This document shows, piece by piece, positions 1-11,488 of a stretch of DNA of 64,000 nucleotides. The notes beneath the pieces are model-generated. The model did no database searches and was not told the DNA's origin. It was given only the letters and a program-made list of their open reading frames with translations. Where the stretch lies: NCBI GenBank assembly GCA_963971425.1, contig OZ020514.1:47993788-48057787 (forward strand). The letters run 5' to 3'. The DNA is from Bryoerythrophyllum caledonicum (Eukaryota; Streptophyta; Bryopsida; Pottiales; Pottiaceae). A program made the position numbers and the translations under genes. The stretch's first letter is position 1. Every line of letters starts with the position of its first letter.

Positions 1-333
1 CTTGCCGCAGTGAATAAAATTAGCACTATTCAAAGGAGCATAAGTCACTTAAAAAGGATCGAAATTACAGTCATGAGATGTTTTTGACATCTGTATTTTC
101 TGTAGATTTCAAAAAATATATCATATGTTTAATTTGAAGAAAATATGAGTAAGTTATGGGCATTTCCAGATTTTGGTGATGTAAATTCAACAAAGTGGCA
201 AAAATGAAGGAATATTTGTATAAAAAAGACTAAAATCATAAGACATGCAATATATTGAATAAAATAGGGGTAAAAAAATATGTAAGGAAAATGAAAGTAG
301 AATTGCAAATTCCTATTAAAATGAACTCATGCA
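1..333. other. AT-rich sequence without a recognised gene
   Basis: AT-rich DNA downstream (3') of the minus-strand transposase gene. I see no coding frame, clear terminal repeat or RNA gene. It may hold the 3' untranslated region and one end of that transposon, but I could not identify a terminal inverted repeat. Confidence 0.5.
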
Positions 334-1821
334 TTAATTTGCCATAGGCAAATTTGGGACTTGTTGTCCTTCAAAGTAAGGACGATATTCTGCAATAATT
401 TCCCAAAGGTGGGGAAATAGTTGCTCAATAGTCCAAGTGCCATCTAAACCTAATGATAAACCGCATCTAATCATGGCTTTTTGGGCATATGAAATATGTT
501 GAGAATCAACTATGCTGTTTACTTCATCTACGGCATTTGCTGCTAATTGAAGAAAAAATTGCTTACCCGGATTTTGAAGCTTCCAGGACCATTGACCGTC
601 ACCACGTGGAGTATTTTGCCATGCATTTGCTTGGATAAGGTTGGTTTTTTTTGCCTCCCAACGCTTCGTCCATGCGTCTTTAAGTTCTGAAATAATAAAT
701 GTGTCGGCGGGTTGGCAAAGGTGAGTCGTACAAGGAGGTAAGTATTTTAAAACGGTTCTCTTGACCGCTAAAACGACTGCCAACCGAGGGGTTACATTGT
801 GGGGCATACAATTGTCCACCCACACGTATTTTTTACGATTGTGGATGTCTGGTTGGGAAGCCCTAGCTTCCTCCAAATGTTGGTCGATCCACCCTTTAGG
901 CCCCGTACGGTAACTAACACCCGGAATAGAGTTGTCCAAACCTCTAATTGGGTAATTACTGTTTGTGTTAGAGAATATCAACATTGGTGCCTCTATCATT
1001 GCTCTACGGCCCCCGGAAATCCTAACCACCATGGTCATTGCCTCTCCGCCGGCAACAACATCCGCATACTTCACGAAAGTATCTCCACAAAAGCCAAGGG
1101 TTTTACCACTGTCAACATTAATGGAAAAGTGAGTTTCGTCCAAATTTTCCATCAAATTTTCATCAAATTCGCCCGAAAGAAACCCACACTGTAAAATACC
1201 TAAATGGAAAGCCGTATTCATTTCAATGCGTGTCTCTTTTTCCGGACTACAAGTTAGACGGCCTCTTTGTGACAATAATACTATACTATAGGCATCCATA
1301 AAATGGGAAATCCATATGTTTGTTATTTTCTGTGTTAATAGAACATTGTCTTTAGGGTCGGTTGATTGGGAGTTGTAAGGTGAATCCATCGATAAAAGAA
1401 TAGAAAGGGCCAGTTCTATAAGGATGACGGGAGAGAATTTTACCCTGGAGGTGCGGTACACTTCAAATGATTGCAGCAGCATTGAATATAGCCATTGCAC
1501 CCAAAGTGAACAACGGGGCCCTCGTCCTGCGGCAGCTTTGGTGAGAAGCCGCTTTCGGATGCCCATGGTGCTACTCGTGATTTGGGCGGGTTGGAGGTGC
1601 AAGTTGTTTTCTACAAAAAGGATGCTATCGCGTAGGCTCCACCAATGGCTAGCGCGGACGAGGTTGGTTTGATATTGGCCGCGAAAATGCTCTGGAAATG
1701 TTGTAATGGCACGGGTGGTGAGTCTAGAAGTGCCATGGAGCGCATTGTCCTCCACCATCCTCGCCACCACGGTCCGTCGTGTTTGGATGGTGGCAACTTG
1801 CTGAACCGCTCGACGAGACAT
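334..1821 (-). CDS. DDE superfamily (pogo/Tc1-mariner-like) transposase, intact ORF
   Basis: An uninterrupted 495-codon ORF. The C-terminal two thirds read as a DDE_1-type transposase catalytic core: a first acidic site in NLDETHF (about residue 228), a second in VWVDNCMPHN (about residue 342) and a third in CQPADTFIISELKDAW (about residue 375). The last resembles the H-x-QPxD block of pogo and CENP-B-like transposases. The N-terminal region is arginine-rich and probably binds DNA, but I cannot assign a helix-turn-helix precisely. Family knowledge: such enzymes cut and paste DNA at TA targets. This is one of the few transposon genes in the window without an internal stop or frameshift, so it may be a recent insertion. 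I could not delimit terminal inverted repeats. The start is the first ATG of the frame and no upstream exon is evident. The class is fairly sure; the exact family is not. Confidence 0.8.
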   Translation of the reverse strand: MSRRAVQQVATIQTRRTVVARMVEDNALHGTSRLTTRAITTFPEHFRGQYQTNLVRASHWWSLRDSILFVENNLHLQPAQITSSTMGIRKRLLTKAAAGRGPRCSLWVQWLYSMLLQSFEVYRTSRVKFSPVILIELALSILLSMDSPYNSQSTDPKDNVLLTQKITNIWISHFMDAYSIVLLSQRGRLTCSPEKETRIEMNTAFHLGILQCGFLSGEFDENLMENLDETHFSINVDSGKTLGFCGDTFVKYADVVAGGEAMTMVVRISGGRRAMIEAPMLIFSNTNSNYPIRGLDNSIPGVSYRTGPKGWIDQHLEEARASQPDIHNRKKYVWVDNCMPHNVTPRLAVVLAVKRTVLKYLPPCTTHLCQPADTFIISELKDAWTKRWEAKKTNLIQANAWQNTPRGDGQWSWKLQNPGKQFFLQLAANAVDEVNSIVDSQHISYAQKAMIRCGLSLGLDGTWTIEQLFPHLWEIIAEYRPYFEGQQVPNLPMAN

Positions 1822-2733
1822 GGTGGGAGTGGTTGATTCCGTCCCTGTGCAAATGAAAAACGGGAGTTACATCTCTGATTTCTACTCAACTTCTGCAAAT
1901 GGATGAACCTCGTGGATGTATTTCATACCTGGGGGCGGTTGTGCTGTGGCGTCGTCACGTTGGTCCATGGTGAGCGCGGAGCTGTTGACCGTGGACATGG
2001 TGCCGCGGTGAGTGGATTCGTGGTGTCGTGGCGGAGTTTAAATCCATAAGGTTTGAGACTGCTGCCCCCCCCCAAGTGTAGGTGCACTTCCGGATTCTGG
2101 AGGGCAGCTTGCACGGACTCGCACGGTGGGCAGCTCGTAGGTGGAGGGCATCTTGCACGGACTTGAAGACTTCAAGTAGTTTGCCAGAGGTTCAACTCCA
2201 AGACTTCAAGCAGTTCGCTAGGAGTTCAGCTCGTGAATTATCTTGTGATGACGCGGGGGAATTATCCCATAAGGTTTGCCACAACTCCAACCAACTTCCC
2301 CGCAAGTCGAGATATAAGCCCCCTCCCCTCCCCGTAGGAAGTTGCAAACATAGTTTTTCTTGAACCCCAAACCGGGAGCCCTCGTCACCTAAAACCCCAC
2401 AATTCCAGAAACCCCACAAACTCGTATCCCAAATTCCAGCAACCTCAAACCAGAAATTCCCAACTTTCCGTGAACAAACAAGGTGAGAGAGAGAGAGTTC
2501 AAGAAAGGGCTCGAATTATAGGTAGGATTTCAATAAAGAGAATTAAGGCATGACGGTCGATAGGCAAATGATTGGGGGTAGGGAGAAGTGGAAAACAAGA
2601 AAAGTCAACATAGAGAATAAATACTTGACGGCTAGTAGGCGGTTGGTTGAGGCATCATTAATGGTGTTGGCCGCTAACACTAGTTGTGAACAAGTTCGCA
2701 AATAGTGTAGTAGGGTGATTACACTATTTGTGT
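1822..2733. other. Non-coding stretch upstream of the DDE transposase
   Basis: Moderately GC-rich sequence with a C-run near 2065 and a TATA-like GATATAAG followed by a pyrimidine-rich block near 2310-2335 on the plus strand. The short ORFs on both strands resemble nothing and overlap one another. I see no convincing gene. It may contain the promoter of the minus-strand transposase. Confidence 0.35.
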
Positions 2734-2764
2734 GACTACACTAAATGCGATGTTTAGTATAGTC
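2734..2764. repeat. Short inverted repeat related to a MITE end
   Basis: Two arms of about 13 bases (GACTACACTAAA-type and its complement) around a short loop. The motif ACTACACTAAA also forms the outer end of the MITE at 6073-6297, so this is probably a remnant or solo end of the same family. Confidence 0.45.
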
Positions 2765-2795
2765 ATGCCACTACAAAATCAAAGTTAGTGCACCG

Positions 2796-3580
2796 ATGCC
2801 AGAAAGACTCGTCGAGAACAATGGCCCGCACCTACGATGCCTTCGCATGGGCACGGTGCCTGTTCTGCCTATTGATAAGAGAGGATACGTAGGTTATCCA
2901 TGTTGGGTCTATCACAACCATCTCCAGGGCATTCTTCACTTCCAAGAGTCGATGGATCATTATGTAATTGCATGCAAACCTTGTTGCTACCTGCCACAAC
3001 AAAGACAATTTTGGCGAATATCGTTGAAAAAGAGCCATGGGCACATGGTGGTTCCAGATATACAATGCAATCTATTTCGCCTTCTGGACGAGGTGTGCAA
3101 ATATGTCTTCCTTCCCCCAGTCCTTGAAGAGGAGGTCTAAAATATGTGCGCAACACCCTTGTGTACGTACGTGCGGGTACTCCTCGATGACCTTCTTCAT
3201 TGCCCCGAACACGTTTGAAGCATTATTAGTGCATACTTGGACCACATTCAATGGTTCAACCTCACGGATAAAACTTTTCAATTGGTCCCCTACATATGCC
3301 GTGGATTTCTTCATACCCGTGGTGTCTATAGACCCGAAGAAGATATCACCCATTGGACATACGAGCATGATATTCATGAGAGGGCGACACGTAATATTGT
3401 CCCACCCGTCCGAGCATATTGTTGCCCCATACTTGGCAATATCTTCATCAGTCTTCTTGTCCACAAGGTCTTCCACTTTTTTTTAGAGTTTGAATGTATG
3501 TCGTCCTCATGGCATTGTACGATGGGGGTGTATAATCAAATCGTGCCTTTGATGTTGCGAGTGTAGCCTTGATGAAGGCC
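2796..3580 (-). pseudogene. hAT-type transposase fragment (DUF659 region), frameshifted
   Basis: Read on the minus strand. A short segment with PPSYNAMRTTYIQTLKK (about 3480-3540) leads into 134 codons resembling the DUF659 part of hAT transposases: ICSDGWDN, then a target-strand acidic region, then TNNASN and GCCAHILDLLFKDWG. The frame then shifts, and the continuation PMALFQRYSPKLSLLW followed by ATRFACNYIMIHRLL (about 2860-3060) is the next block of the same family. At least one frameshift and a poly-T tract break the frame, and the C-terminal hATC dimerisation region is not visible, so this is a dead fragment. The hAT assignment rests on the order and spacing of these blocks as I remember the family. 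Confidence 0.7.
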
Positions 3581-3825
3581 AGGGTTGTTATGGGGACCTC
3601 CCCATCCGAAAGACCGGGAGGACCGCTCGTCCGTCCGTTAAGGGTCAGGGGAGGTCTGTTATGGGTCAACTTAGGATTGACCACCCGAAAGGTTAAAAAT
3701 GTTTTACCTCGTCCACCAAGCATGCCACGCGTCTGACACGTCACCAAATTATTCGAAGAATAAAGCTGATATGGAGGGTTAAGGGTCTTCAAGTTTAGGT
3801 TGCAAGCATTTTAGGGCGTGAATGT

Positions 3826-3962
3826 CTCGGGGGGCGGGGGGCGCGGACGGGTCCAAAGGCGCGGACGACTCTAGGGGGCCCGGACGTCTGGGAGGGCTTG
3901 GACGTCTGGAGGGGCGCAAACGTCTTCAAAGGGGCCCAGACGTCTCGGAAGGGAGTATTTGG
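3826..3962. repeat. GC-rich degenerate minisatellite (GGCGCGGACGTCT-like)
   Basis: Imperfect repeats of about 12-16 bases built on GGGCGCGGACG and GGACGTCTGG. Related arrays occur at 5897-6055 and 8130-8330, on the other strand. The short ORF across it is low-complexity translation and is not called as a gene. Confidence 0.6.
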
Positions 3963-4149
3963 CGCGAATGCATAGATGGGGGGCTTGCTTTCCCTTCCTT
4001 TATTCCTCCCAAACTTAAACTAGTCATACATCCTTTTCATCGCAATTATAACACATAGTTAACAACATCAAGATTTATTTCTATCATGCAAGTGTACAAA
4101 CAATGCCACGTAGGCAATCAAAATATTCAAAAATTGTTCTATAACTACG

Positions 4150-5736
4150 CCACTACAATGTACATCTAAAACAATTGTCGGGGACTTTGAAGTTGTAGGA
4201 GGGACCTAGGAAATATGCTACAACTTCAGCAAGTGATGGCCTCTTTGTGGGGTCTTCGTGAACCAAAACATCCAACTTTGTTGAGAATGCTATGGTGTCC
4301 ATGGTATTCTTGAAGAGGTCTGGACACTCCTCGCCTTGCCATATCATTTTTGCCAAAAAACCGACCGCATATGTATCAGATTCCATTGTACATGGATGCA
4401 ACCTCTTCATGCGTTCCAAATTGCGCTCCTCGTCGTTTGGTCCCCCTAATACAAAAAAACAACTCCCGGGCGACATACCGCTTCTGTTCCTTCATTTCCC
4501 GGCATCGATCTTCATCTTGGAAACCAAAATACAAGGCCTTGTTTTCTACAATTCGGCTTGCCATCCCCAATCACACACTCCAATATATACTTTCTCCACA
4601 TCCTCCGGTGGAAAGTGGAGTAGAACATTTGACGGTGTTAAATCATTGTGGATATTTTTGCCTTATGGACTAGGTCCATTACATATTTGAGAGCCCAAGC
4701 CAACATTGCTCTGTTCTTTCGAAAGGCAACAATTTTTTTGCTCTGCTCGATGGTGAGATGTTTTATTTTCATTACTTCCTTGTTGCTCATTGTCTCAGAC
4801 GCCAAGCTATTGAATTTTTGTAAGTTGTAAATGCTATCACTGTTCCACCACAATTAATAGGCTTCTATGCTATTTGAATGAATAGCCCAAAACTTAATCA
4901 CACCTGGATGCTGAACGGAGCAAACTAGAGCCTCAATTGAACGTAGTTCATGCTTTTCATGTTCAGTTTTAGCCATTGAAAGTTTGCCCGCAAATTCAAT
5001 GTGGATTGGAATATCTGGCATATCTGCAATCCATACTTTCCACACTTTGCCGTATCCTCCTTGAGAATCAAACCGAGACAATGGCACAATCTTTGCCTTC
5101 TCTGGAATCCACACTACTCCCAAGTACATGTGTTGTTCCATCGCCGCCTTCAGCGCATGTTCATTCCAAGGCATGCCTTTTTTTGTTGCCTCTTCAATGT
5201 TTTCCACATTCTTTTCTAACCCACTTTTGTTTCTCAAGAAATTGAGCGTCTTCATCGCTCCTCGCTGCTCCCCTCGCTATTATTACCACGCATTCAAACA
5301 CATGCGTGATGTTTATTATAGCTGTGCTGACTTGTTGTGCCATCCATTTTGGAGCATGAAAATACTTGTTCATGCAATCCATAAACTGCTCAGATTGAGC
5401 AAGTTTGCTCCAAAATTCACGTTCCAAATCAGCCTGTAGCTTTAAAACCCCCGCATGTCCATAATCCAAAAATGATTTCTTCAACATATCTTGTGTACGA
5501 ATACGATAGTAAGTGATGGTCACCTCTCGAATGAAATGTATCTATTCCTTTGGTGGATATTCTTCATCTTTCTTGTTGGCGGAAGTATTCTTCTTCTTCT
5601 TCTTCTCCCCAGAGCCGGAAGAGGGAATTGAACCAGTTCCCGATTCTGATCCTACCCGGCTCATGGGGTCCATCGCCTCCGGAGCATCCAAATCTTCATA
5701 CATGGGCCTTTTGCCAAATCCTTGCCTTAAAGACAT
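4150..5736 (-). pseudogene. Kinase-like gene with HND and DWG motifs, frameshifted
   Basis: The N-terminus begins at 5736 with a basic and serine-rich leader (GKRPMYEDLDAPEA), followed by a helical region (about 5200-5520) and then a protein-kinase-like fold. A glycine loop reads GGYGKVWKV, a VAIK-like lysine lies in FAGKLSM, an alpha-C-like glutamate lies in ELRSIEAL, and in other frames there is a catalytic loop HNDLTPSNVLL and a DFG position reading DWG. The C-lobe ends with EDPTKRPSLAEVVAYFLG near 4200. The HRD arginine is replaced by Asn. Several frame changes are needed to read it through, so I call a pseudogene, though some could be introns or assembly errors. Paralogous pieces occur at 16411-16990 (N-terminus) and 61142-62794. 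The gene lies downstream of a TATA box and a GC-rich array at 5880-6055. Repetition among transposons suggests it travels with a mobile element. Confidence 0.55.
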
Positions 5737-5879
5737 CCTGAAATAGTTCCTGCAAAAAAAAAATCAAAAATCTCCCCTTCCAAATCTGAACATTCCACAG
5801 TAGTTCCAAGCAAGACACGCGTTCACACGTCAAGACAAGGAGCCACTATGGAATGGAACAAAGTTGGCCCGAACTCCTT

Positions 5880-6055
5880 GAACTTTATATATTTGTCCGC
5901 GCCCCCCCCCCACCCGTCCGCGCCCCCCCTCCACCCGTCCGCGCCCCATCCCCAACCCGTCCGCGTCTCCCCGTACCCGTCCGCGCCCCCTCTCCCCCCC
6001 GACCCGCTAGCACCCCCCGCCCCACCTGTTCGCTCTCCGTTTGCGCCCCGTTCAA
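5880..6055 (-). promoter_or_regulatory. TATA-like box with upstream GC-rich minisatellite
   Basis: On the minus strand a TATATAAAG box lies at about 5882-5890, roughly 145 bases before the ATG of the kinase-like gene at 5736. Directly upstream of it (5897-6055) is an array of GTCCGCGCCCC-type units with long C-runs. The same TATA-plus-GC-array layout recurs at 10.04, 12.53, 15.75/16.24 and 62.9 kb. That it is a promoter is inferred from position. Confidence 0.5.
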
Positions 6056-6072
6056 CACTTCAAGTCTACACC

Positions 6073-6297
6073 ACTACACTAAATATCACTTTTAGTGTAG
6101 TATACACTAATTGACTTATAATTGCTATAAGTATTCACTCTTAGTGAATCTTTTTACCATCTGTATCCACAATGATCCGCCTCTTTCAGTAGTATAGATA
6201 GTTGTGCTTTCAGTAAATTCATTCATTAAAAGTAAAAAGCTATAGCACTTCAAAAATTGTGTACTGTGGATACACTAAAAGTGATATTTAGAGTAGT
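6073..6297. mobile_element. MITE with about 27-bp terminal inverted repeats
   Basis: The left end begins ACTACACTAAATATCACTT and the right end is its near-perfect complement, ending GATATTTAGAGTAGT. The 225-bp body is AT-rich and non-coding. The superfamily is not assigned because I could not define a target duplication unambiguously. Confidence 0.65.
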
Positions 6298-6514
6298 CTT
6301 TACTGTAAAAAAGTCCTTAGTGTAAAAATAAGTTTCCTCCCCAATAAAAAATTTCCTCACATTGTTAAGCAAGAGGGCCTTTCCATCTCACCTCCGAGCC
6401 TTATATACTAAGTTCCTTCATCATAGAAACTTGTAGTTTATCTCTAGTTTCTTTTATTTTCTATTCCAAAAGAAGACTTTCTAATCCAATAGTAGACTCT
6501 CTATTCCAATAGTA

Positions 6515-7885
6515 GACTTTTATACATTCCACTACGTATGTCAAATAAATCATTGGGTTGAGTTGCATTTTTAGATTTATACATTCCACTTCACTTAAAG
6601 AAAAAATAAACAAATGACGCATGTCAAATAAATCACTGGGGTGAGTTGCATTTTGGATTTATACATTCCACTATACTTAAAGAAGAAATAAAATCAATGA
6701 CGTATGTCAAATAAACCATTTGGATGAGTTGCATTTTGGATTTATACATTCCACTACACTTAAAGAATAAAATATACGAATGTCGCATGTCAAATATATC
6801 ATTTGGGTGAGTTGCATTTTGGATTTATACATTCCACTTCACTTAAAGAAAAAATAAACGAATGACGCATGTCAAATATATCACTAGGGTGAGTTGCATT
6901 TTAGATTTATACATTCCACTACACTTAAAGAAAAAAAATATACGAATGACGCATGTCAAATATATCATTGGGATGAGTTGCATTTTGGATTTATACATTC
7001 CATTTCACTTAAAGAAAAAACAAACGAATGACGCATGTCAAATATATCACTGGGATAAGTTGCATTTTAGATTTATTCATTCCACTTCACTTAAAGAAAA
7101 AAAAAAACCAATGACGTATGTCAAATAAATCATTTGGGTGGGTTGCATTTTGGATTTAAACATTCCACTTCACTTAAAGAAAAAATAAACGAATGACGCA
7201 TGTCAAATATATCACTTGGGTGAGTTGCATTTTGGATTTATACATTCCACTATACTTAAAGAAAAAATAAAACCAATGACGTATGTCAAATAAATCATTG
7301 GGATGAGTTGCATTTTGGATTTATACATTCCACTTCACTTAAAGAAAAAATAAAGAAATGATGCATGTCAAATATATCATTGGGGTGAGTTGCATTTTGG
7401 ATTTATACATTCCACTTCACTTAAAGAAAAAATAAACGAATGATGCATGTCAAATATATCACTGGGGTGAGTTGCATTTTAGATTTTTACATTCCACTAC
7501 ACTTAAAGAAAAAAATATACGAATGTCGCATGTCAAATATATCATTGGAGTATGTTGCATTTTGGATTTATACATTCCACTTCACTTAAAGAAAAAATAA
7601 ACGAATGACGCATGTCAAATATATCATTGGGGTGAGTTGCATTTTAGATTTATACATTCCACTATACTTAAAGAAAAAATAAAACCAATGACGAATGTCA
7701 AATAAATCATTTTGGTGAGTGGCATTTTGGATTTATACATTCCACTTCACTTTAAGAAAAAATAAACGAATGACGCATGTCAAATATATCACTTGGGTGA
7801 GTTGCATTTTAGATTTTTACATTCTACTACACTTAAGGAAAAAAATAAACGAATGACGCATGTCAAATATATCATTTGGGTGAGA
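6515..7885. repeat. Satellite of about 83 bp, roughly 16 tandem copies
   Basis: Each unit contains GAGTTGCATTTTGGATTT, then ACATTCCACT, an A-rich stretch and ATGACGCATGTCAAATA. Successive GAGTTGCATTTT motifs occur about every 82-85 bases (for example near 6555, 6640, 6726, 6809 and 7800). Copies differ at a few positions and by small indels. The ORF at 6862-7128 is a translation of this satellite and not a gene. Confidence 0.9.
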
Positions 7886-8129
7886 TGAATCTTACATTCA
7901 TATGCCTTATAAAATTCGTTTAAAATTCTCTCTTTGTTCCCTTTTAAAATTCGATTTTTAACTTCAAAAGTTGCAATTGTGTTAGTAATTCTTAACACAT
8001 AAGACGTTTCAAAAAGTAAAGGTGGAAGTCTTAAGTTTCAAAAAGTGAAAGTGAAAGTCAAAAGTTCACTATATAAACTCAGAATTTTCACTTGAGTACT
8101 TTGTCAAGAATGTATTGAAAATTATTTTA

Positions 8130-8330
8130 GACGTGCCCCCCCCATCCCCTAGACGTCCGCACCCTCCTTTAGACGTCCGCGCCCTTCCTCTAGACGTCTG
8201 CGCCTCCCCAGACATTCGGGCCCCCCCCAGACATTCGGGCCCCCCCCAGGCGTCCGCGCCCCTAGACGTCCGGGCCCCCACAGACGTCCTTGCCCCCCTG
8301 AGACGTCCGCGCCCCCTCCAAATTTGAAAT
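8130..8330. repeat. GC-rich degenerate minisatellite (AGACGTCCGCGCCCC-like)
   Basis: Tandem units of about 15-18 bases with the core AGACGTCCGCGCCC or AGACATTCGGGCCC and C-runs. It is related to the arrays at 3826-3962 and 5897-6055. A TATATAAAC motif lies about 60 bases away at 8068. No gene is supported across it. Confidence 0.65.
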
Positions 8331-9049
8331 GCCGATGTGGCCTTTCAAGTCGTCCATGTCACCAATCGCTTGTCCATGTCATCGTATCACTTTAACTTTT
8401 CGTAAATTGTGAAAAAAAAATTCATCGCAGTCATTTTTGCTCCTCCCCTCAATGTCCGATTTTTCTTGGGGACCGCTCGGTCCGTCCGTCCGAATGTCCG
8501 TCCGGTCCGCAATATTTGGGCCATGTCCGTACTTTATGACAACCCTGATGAAGGCTGGATGTCTAACCACGTTGAATGCAAAGTTTGCTTGATAAAAACA
8601 TTGTGCTCATAATTCGTCCAACTCTTTTTGTTTTTCAAGTTAATTAGCCTCTAGAAATTAGCTCCAATGGGGTTCGTCGCGATCAATGTGTGGCCAATCG
8701 CGCACGCTTTGGGGCCGGGCGCGTTCTTTTTGTGGCCGAGCGCGCACATTGTGGAGTCCAGTGCATACTCTAAAGGTCAGACGTGCACGGTTTAGATTAT
8801 TTTAAATACTTCAAGGTTTCCACGAATTCGTCGATATATTGAAACATTGCAACACTTAACATTTTGATATATAAAAAGTCTCATAAAATTCTTTTAAAGA
8901 TACATGATGCCACTCAATATACAATATTTCATTTGATATACAAAATTTCACTCGATATTTAGTGGTAGTTACAAAATTGGTGAAGGCTCTTGTTCCAAAA
9001 CGATTCAACATTGTTCTATGAACATTTCTAGCAATTTTAAAACTCTAAA
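8331..9049. other. Non-coding spacer with GC-rich debris
   Basis: It contains GTCCGTCCG-type repeats near 8470-8510 that resemble a segment near 3600-3650, and a degenerate GCGCGCAC-type array at about 8655-8790. The remainder is AT-rich. No gene is recognised. Confidence 0.4.
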
Positions 9050-9930
9050 CTCTACTATAGCCAGTCAGAAATGCAAGAAGACGGTCCTTGTCCCAAACTT
9101 GTTCTTTCAATTCTTGAATTTCTTCATGGCATTTCAAAACTTCATTTTCCTTCTCTTGAACTTCTTCTCCTAGATCCTTGATTATCTTTAAACTTTACTC
9201 AAATCGATTCAAAACTCAAAGATAATCGTCACGACTTACCTAGTCACCCTCCGTGGATTTTTTGGAATTATTCACGCCCACCTCAGGTACCGCATCCGTC
9301 TTCGAGGCATCCCCTTCTTGTTGTGAAATCGACAACTCTTTGTTCAAGCCTGATTTGAAGGAAAATTCTTATTGCCTACGCACAGTCCGATGACATCCAG
9401 TATCGGAGTCAACTAATGAAGTTTCAGACCACTTGAATTTCACATCCGAAGGTTCAACTTCCATGGTTCTTTCAAGACCTTCTCCCGGAAACTTCCGCAC
9501 AAATGGTATTATCAATCCGATGATTGGCGCCATCTTGGAGTTTGTTTGGATTTCCATTGTCTTCCAATCAACCGATACGCCAAGTACCACCTCCACGTAA
9601 ACCATCCGTAAAATTGAAGAATTTACCAAGTTGCGGCGCACTTTTGCCTCTTCATAAATATTATGCTGATACGCTTGGATGCAACACTCCTTGAAGATCT
9701 CATTGGTGCAGTACCCTAAGTTGGCCTTGTTTGTACGCCGCAATAGTGAATATCGCGAGTATAGCCACAGGTGCCCCAAATGACATCATCCAATATATTT
9801 TGCACATTGTGCAAATGTCTATGGAATTGGAACTGCCTCCCAACCAGAAAATGCCTTCAGCTCTTCATCAATCAATATGTCAAGGCGTTTTTTTTTTTTG
9901 CATGCGTGATGTTTATCACGTCGTTTTCCG
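9050..9930 (-). pseudogene. Unrecognised protein family, copy 1 (decayed)
   Basis: Read on the minus strand: an N-terminal LIDEELKAFSGWE-like block, then YCTNEIFKECCIQAYQ, then SILRMVYVEVVLGVSVDWKTM, a variable acidic region, and a C-terminal coiled coil (EEIQELKEQVWDK, about 9070-9180). Copies 2 (11.5-12.3 kb) and 3 (14.5-15.5 kb) share the same blocks in the same order, so this is a real protein family even though each copy is broken by stops or frameshifts. I do not recognise the family. A perfect TATA box (CTATAAATA, minus strand) near 10037 and a GC-rich array lie upstream. Repetition within 7 kb suggests a mobile or tandemly duplicated unit. Confidence 0.5.
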
Positions 9931-10024
9931 AGTAAACTGCGAGTGGTAGATGGCTCTCCAAAAGTGCCAAGCAAGCAACCGCCACGTGGCAGTTGCATGC
10001 CAAAGCGCTTAGGAAGTGGGGCCC

Positions 10025-10260
10025 AAAATTAGGAAAGCCAATATTTATAGAAAACCAGTGACCTACGGCGGACGCATATGACCTAGAGGCACGCGTATAC
10101 AAGGGGCCGTGCGCATACGCGAGGGGGTTGCGCGCTTATGCGATGAAGCTACACGCGTACGCGTTGGGGCTGCGCGCATACGCGATGGGGTTCCGCGTGT
10201 ACGCGATGGGGCTGGTTGGGCGCGTTCGAGCAGGGTTGGGCGTACAAATTTCTAGGTCAA
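10025..10260 (-). promoter_or_regulatory. TATA box plus GC-rich GCGCGTACGCG array
   Basis: CTATAAATA on the minus strand near 10037, with a degenerate array of about 19-bp units (GCGCATACGCGATGGGG and variants) at 10060-10230 directly upstream. It precedes copy 1 of the unrecognised family. Promoter function is inferred from layout and recurrence. Confidence 0.45.
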
Positions 10261-11488
10261 GCACGTACGTAGTGGAGAGAACTTGACATAAAATAAATTT
10301 AAAAATTCCATTTCCGACATATAGAAATGCCAATGTCAACAGCAATCAAGTTTACATGACGGGCCATCTAAATATCCAAACTAATTTGCAATATCCATGA
10401 ATTCTATAAAAGTAAAAATTGCACAAAGTGGATAGATTGGATTTGTATCTGGAAATTTTCATTTCTATTAGGATATATTATAACAAATTTGGCAATATTA
10501 CAATTTGGTGAATTTGTTTGGTTGGCTCAAATGATTTGGCTTTTATCTTCCATAAATCTATGAGCATATATTCTAAAAAATTGATTTACATACAAAAAAC
10601 ATAAAGAATCCAATATTTTAGAAATGTTCAAGGAAAGTAGTCAAACACTATAATGTTTTGAAAACATCTTCAAAAAATGTTATAAACACAATACATATAC
10701 TTACTCATTGATTTTTTTCCGGGAGTTAGTACCTTCAATTAGCATGGAAATTAATTTGTATGACAAACTTATACTCATATTTAGATATAAGATGGATAAT
10801 TTTTATGGTAGAATGCCATCACTAATCATTTGGAAGGCCTTAGCAATTATTTACATATAATATAATATTCAACCAAGAATAATAATGTTGCATTATTATT
10901 GGGGAATTTGGTACATCACAAATCATTTATTATGTAAGTAAGTAACATGATTTTTATTGCTTAGTCTTCAATGATCAATTATCTTCACAATGAAACGTAC
11001 AAATGACACATGTTTGAGACAAAATTGAAGTTTTATTCTTCAACACATGATATAAATTCCACTACAAAAAAATTCTTGATGATTCTACAGACTACTAGAG
11101 TGGGTTTTCAAATATTAGACAAAAGTGAATTTAATTTATAGATTGGAGTGCATGAAGTTGTACAATCATGGAAGATCAATATACAGTCATCAAATATTTA
11201 ATTTAAACATTTACAAGGTATTACAGAACATTCATTTTATTACATGTTACAAACTCAAAAACATGTTGAACCATAAAAACTTGATTAACATCATAGATAA
11301 ACATCATTGTTTTGGATTCAAGCCACTTACAAATGAAGTGCGAATTACAAAATTCTCAAGGTCTATGATTTCAAAATGTTACAAAATTGCGCATTTATCA
11401 ATCATGGCACTACTTCCATTGCTATCAAATTCTACGACTTTAAGTAAATACCAACTTTGCATATTCATGAATTTATTCGTCCTTTTTC
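10261..11488. other. AT-rich spacer
   Basis: Long AT-rich stretch without recognisable genes or clear terminal repeats. The plus-strand ORF at 11125-11526 has no recognisable domain and biased AT-rich codons. I do not call it. Confidence 0.5.

Noticed and set aside
6862-7128. 88-codon ORF with repeated peptide
   Set aside because: It is a translation of the 83-bp satellite.
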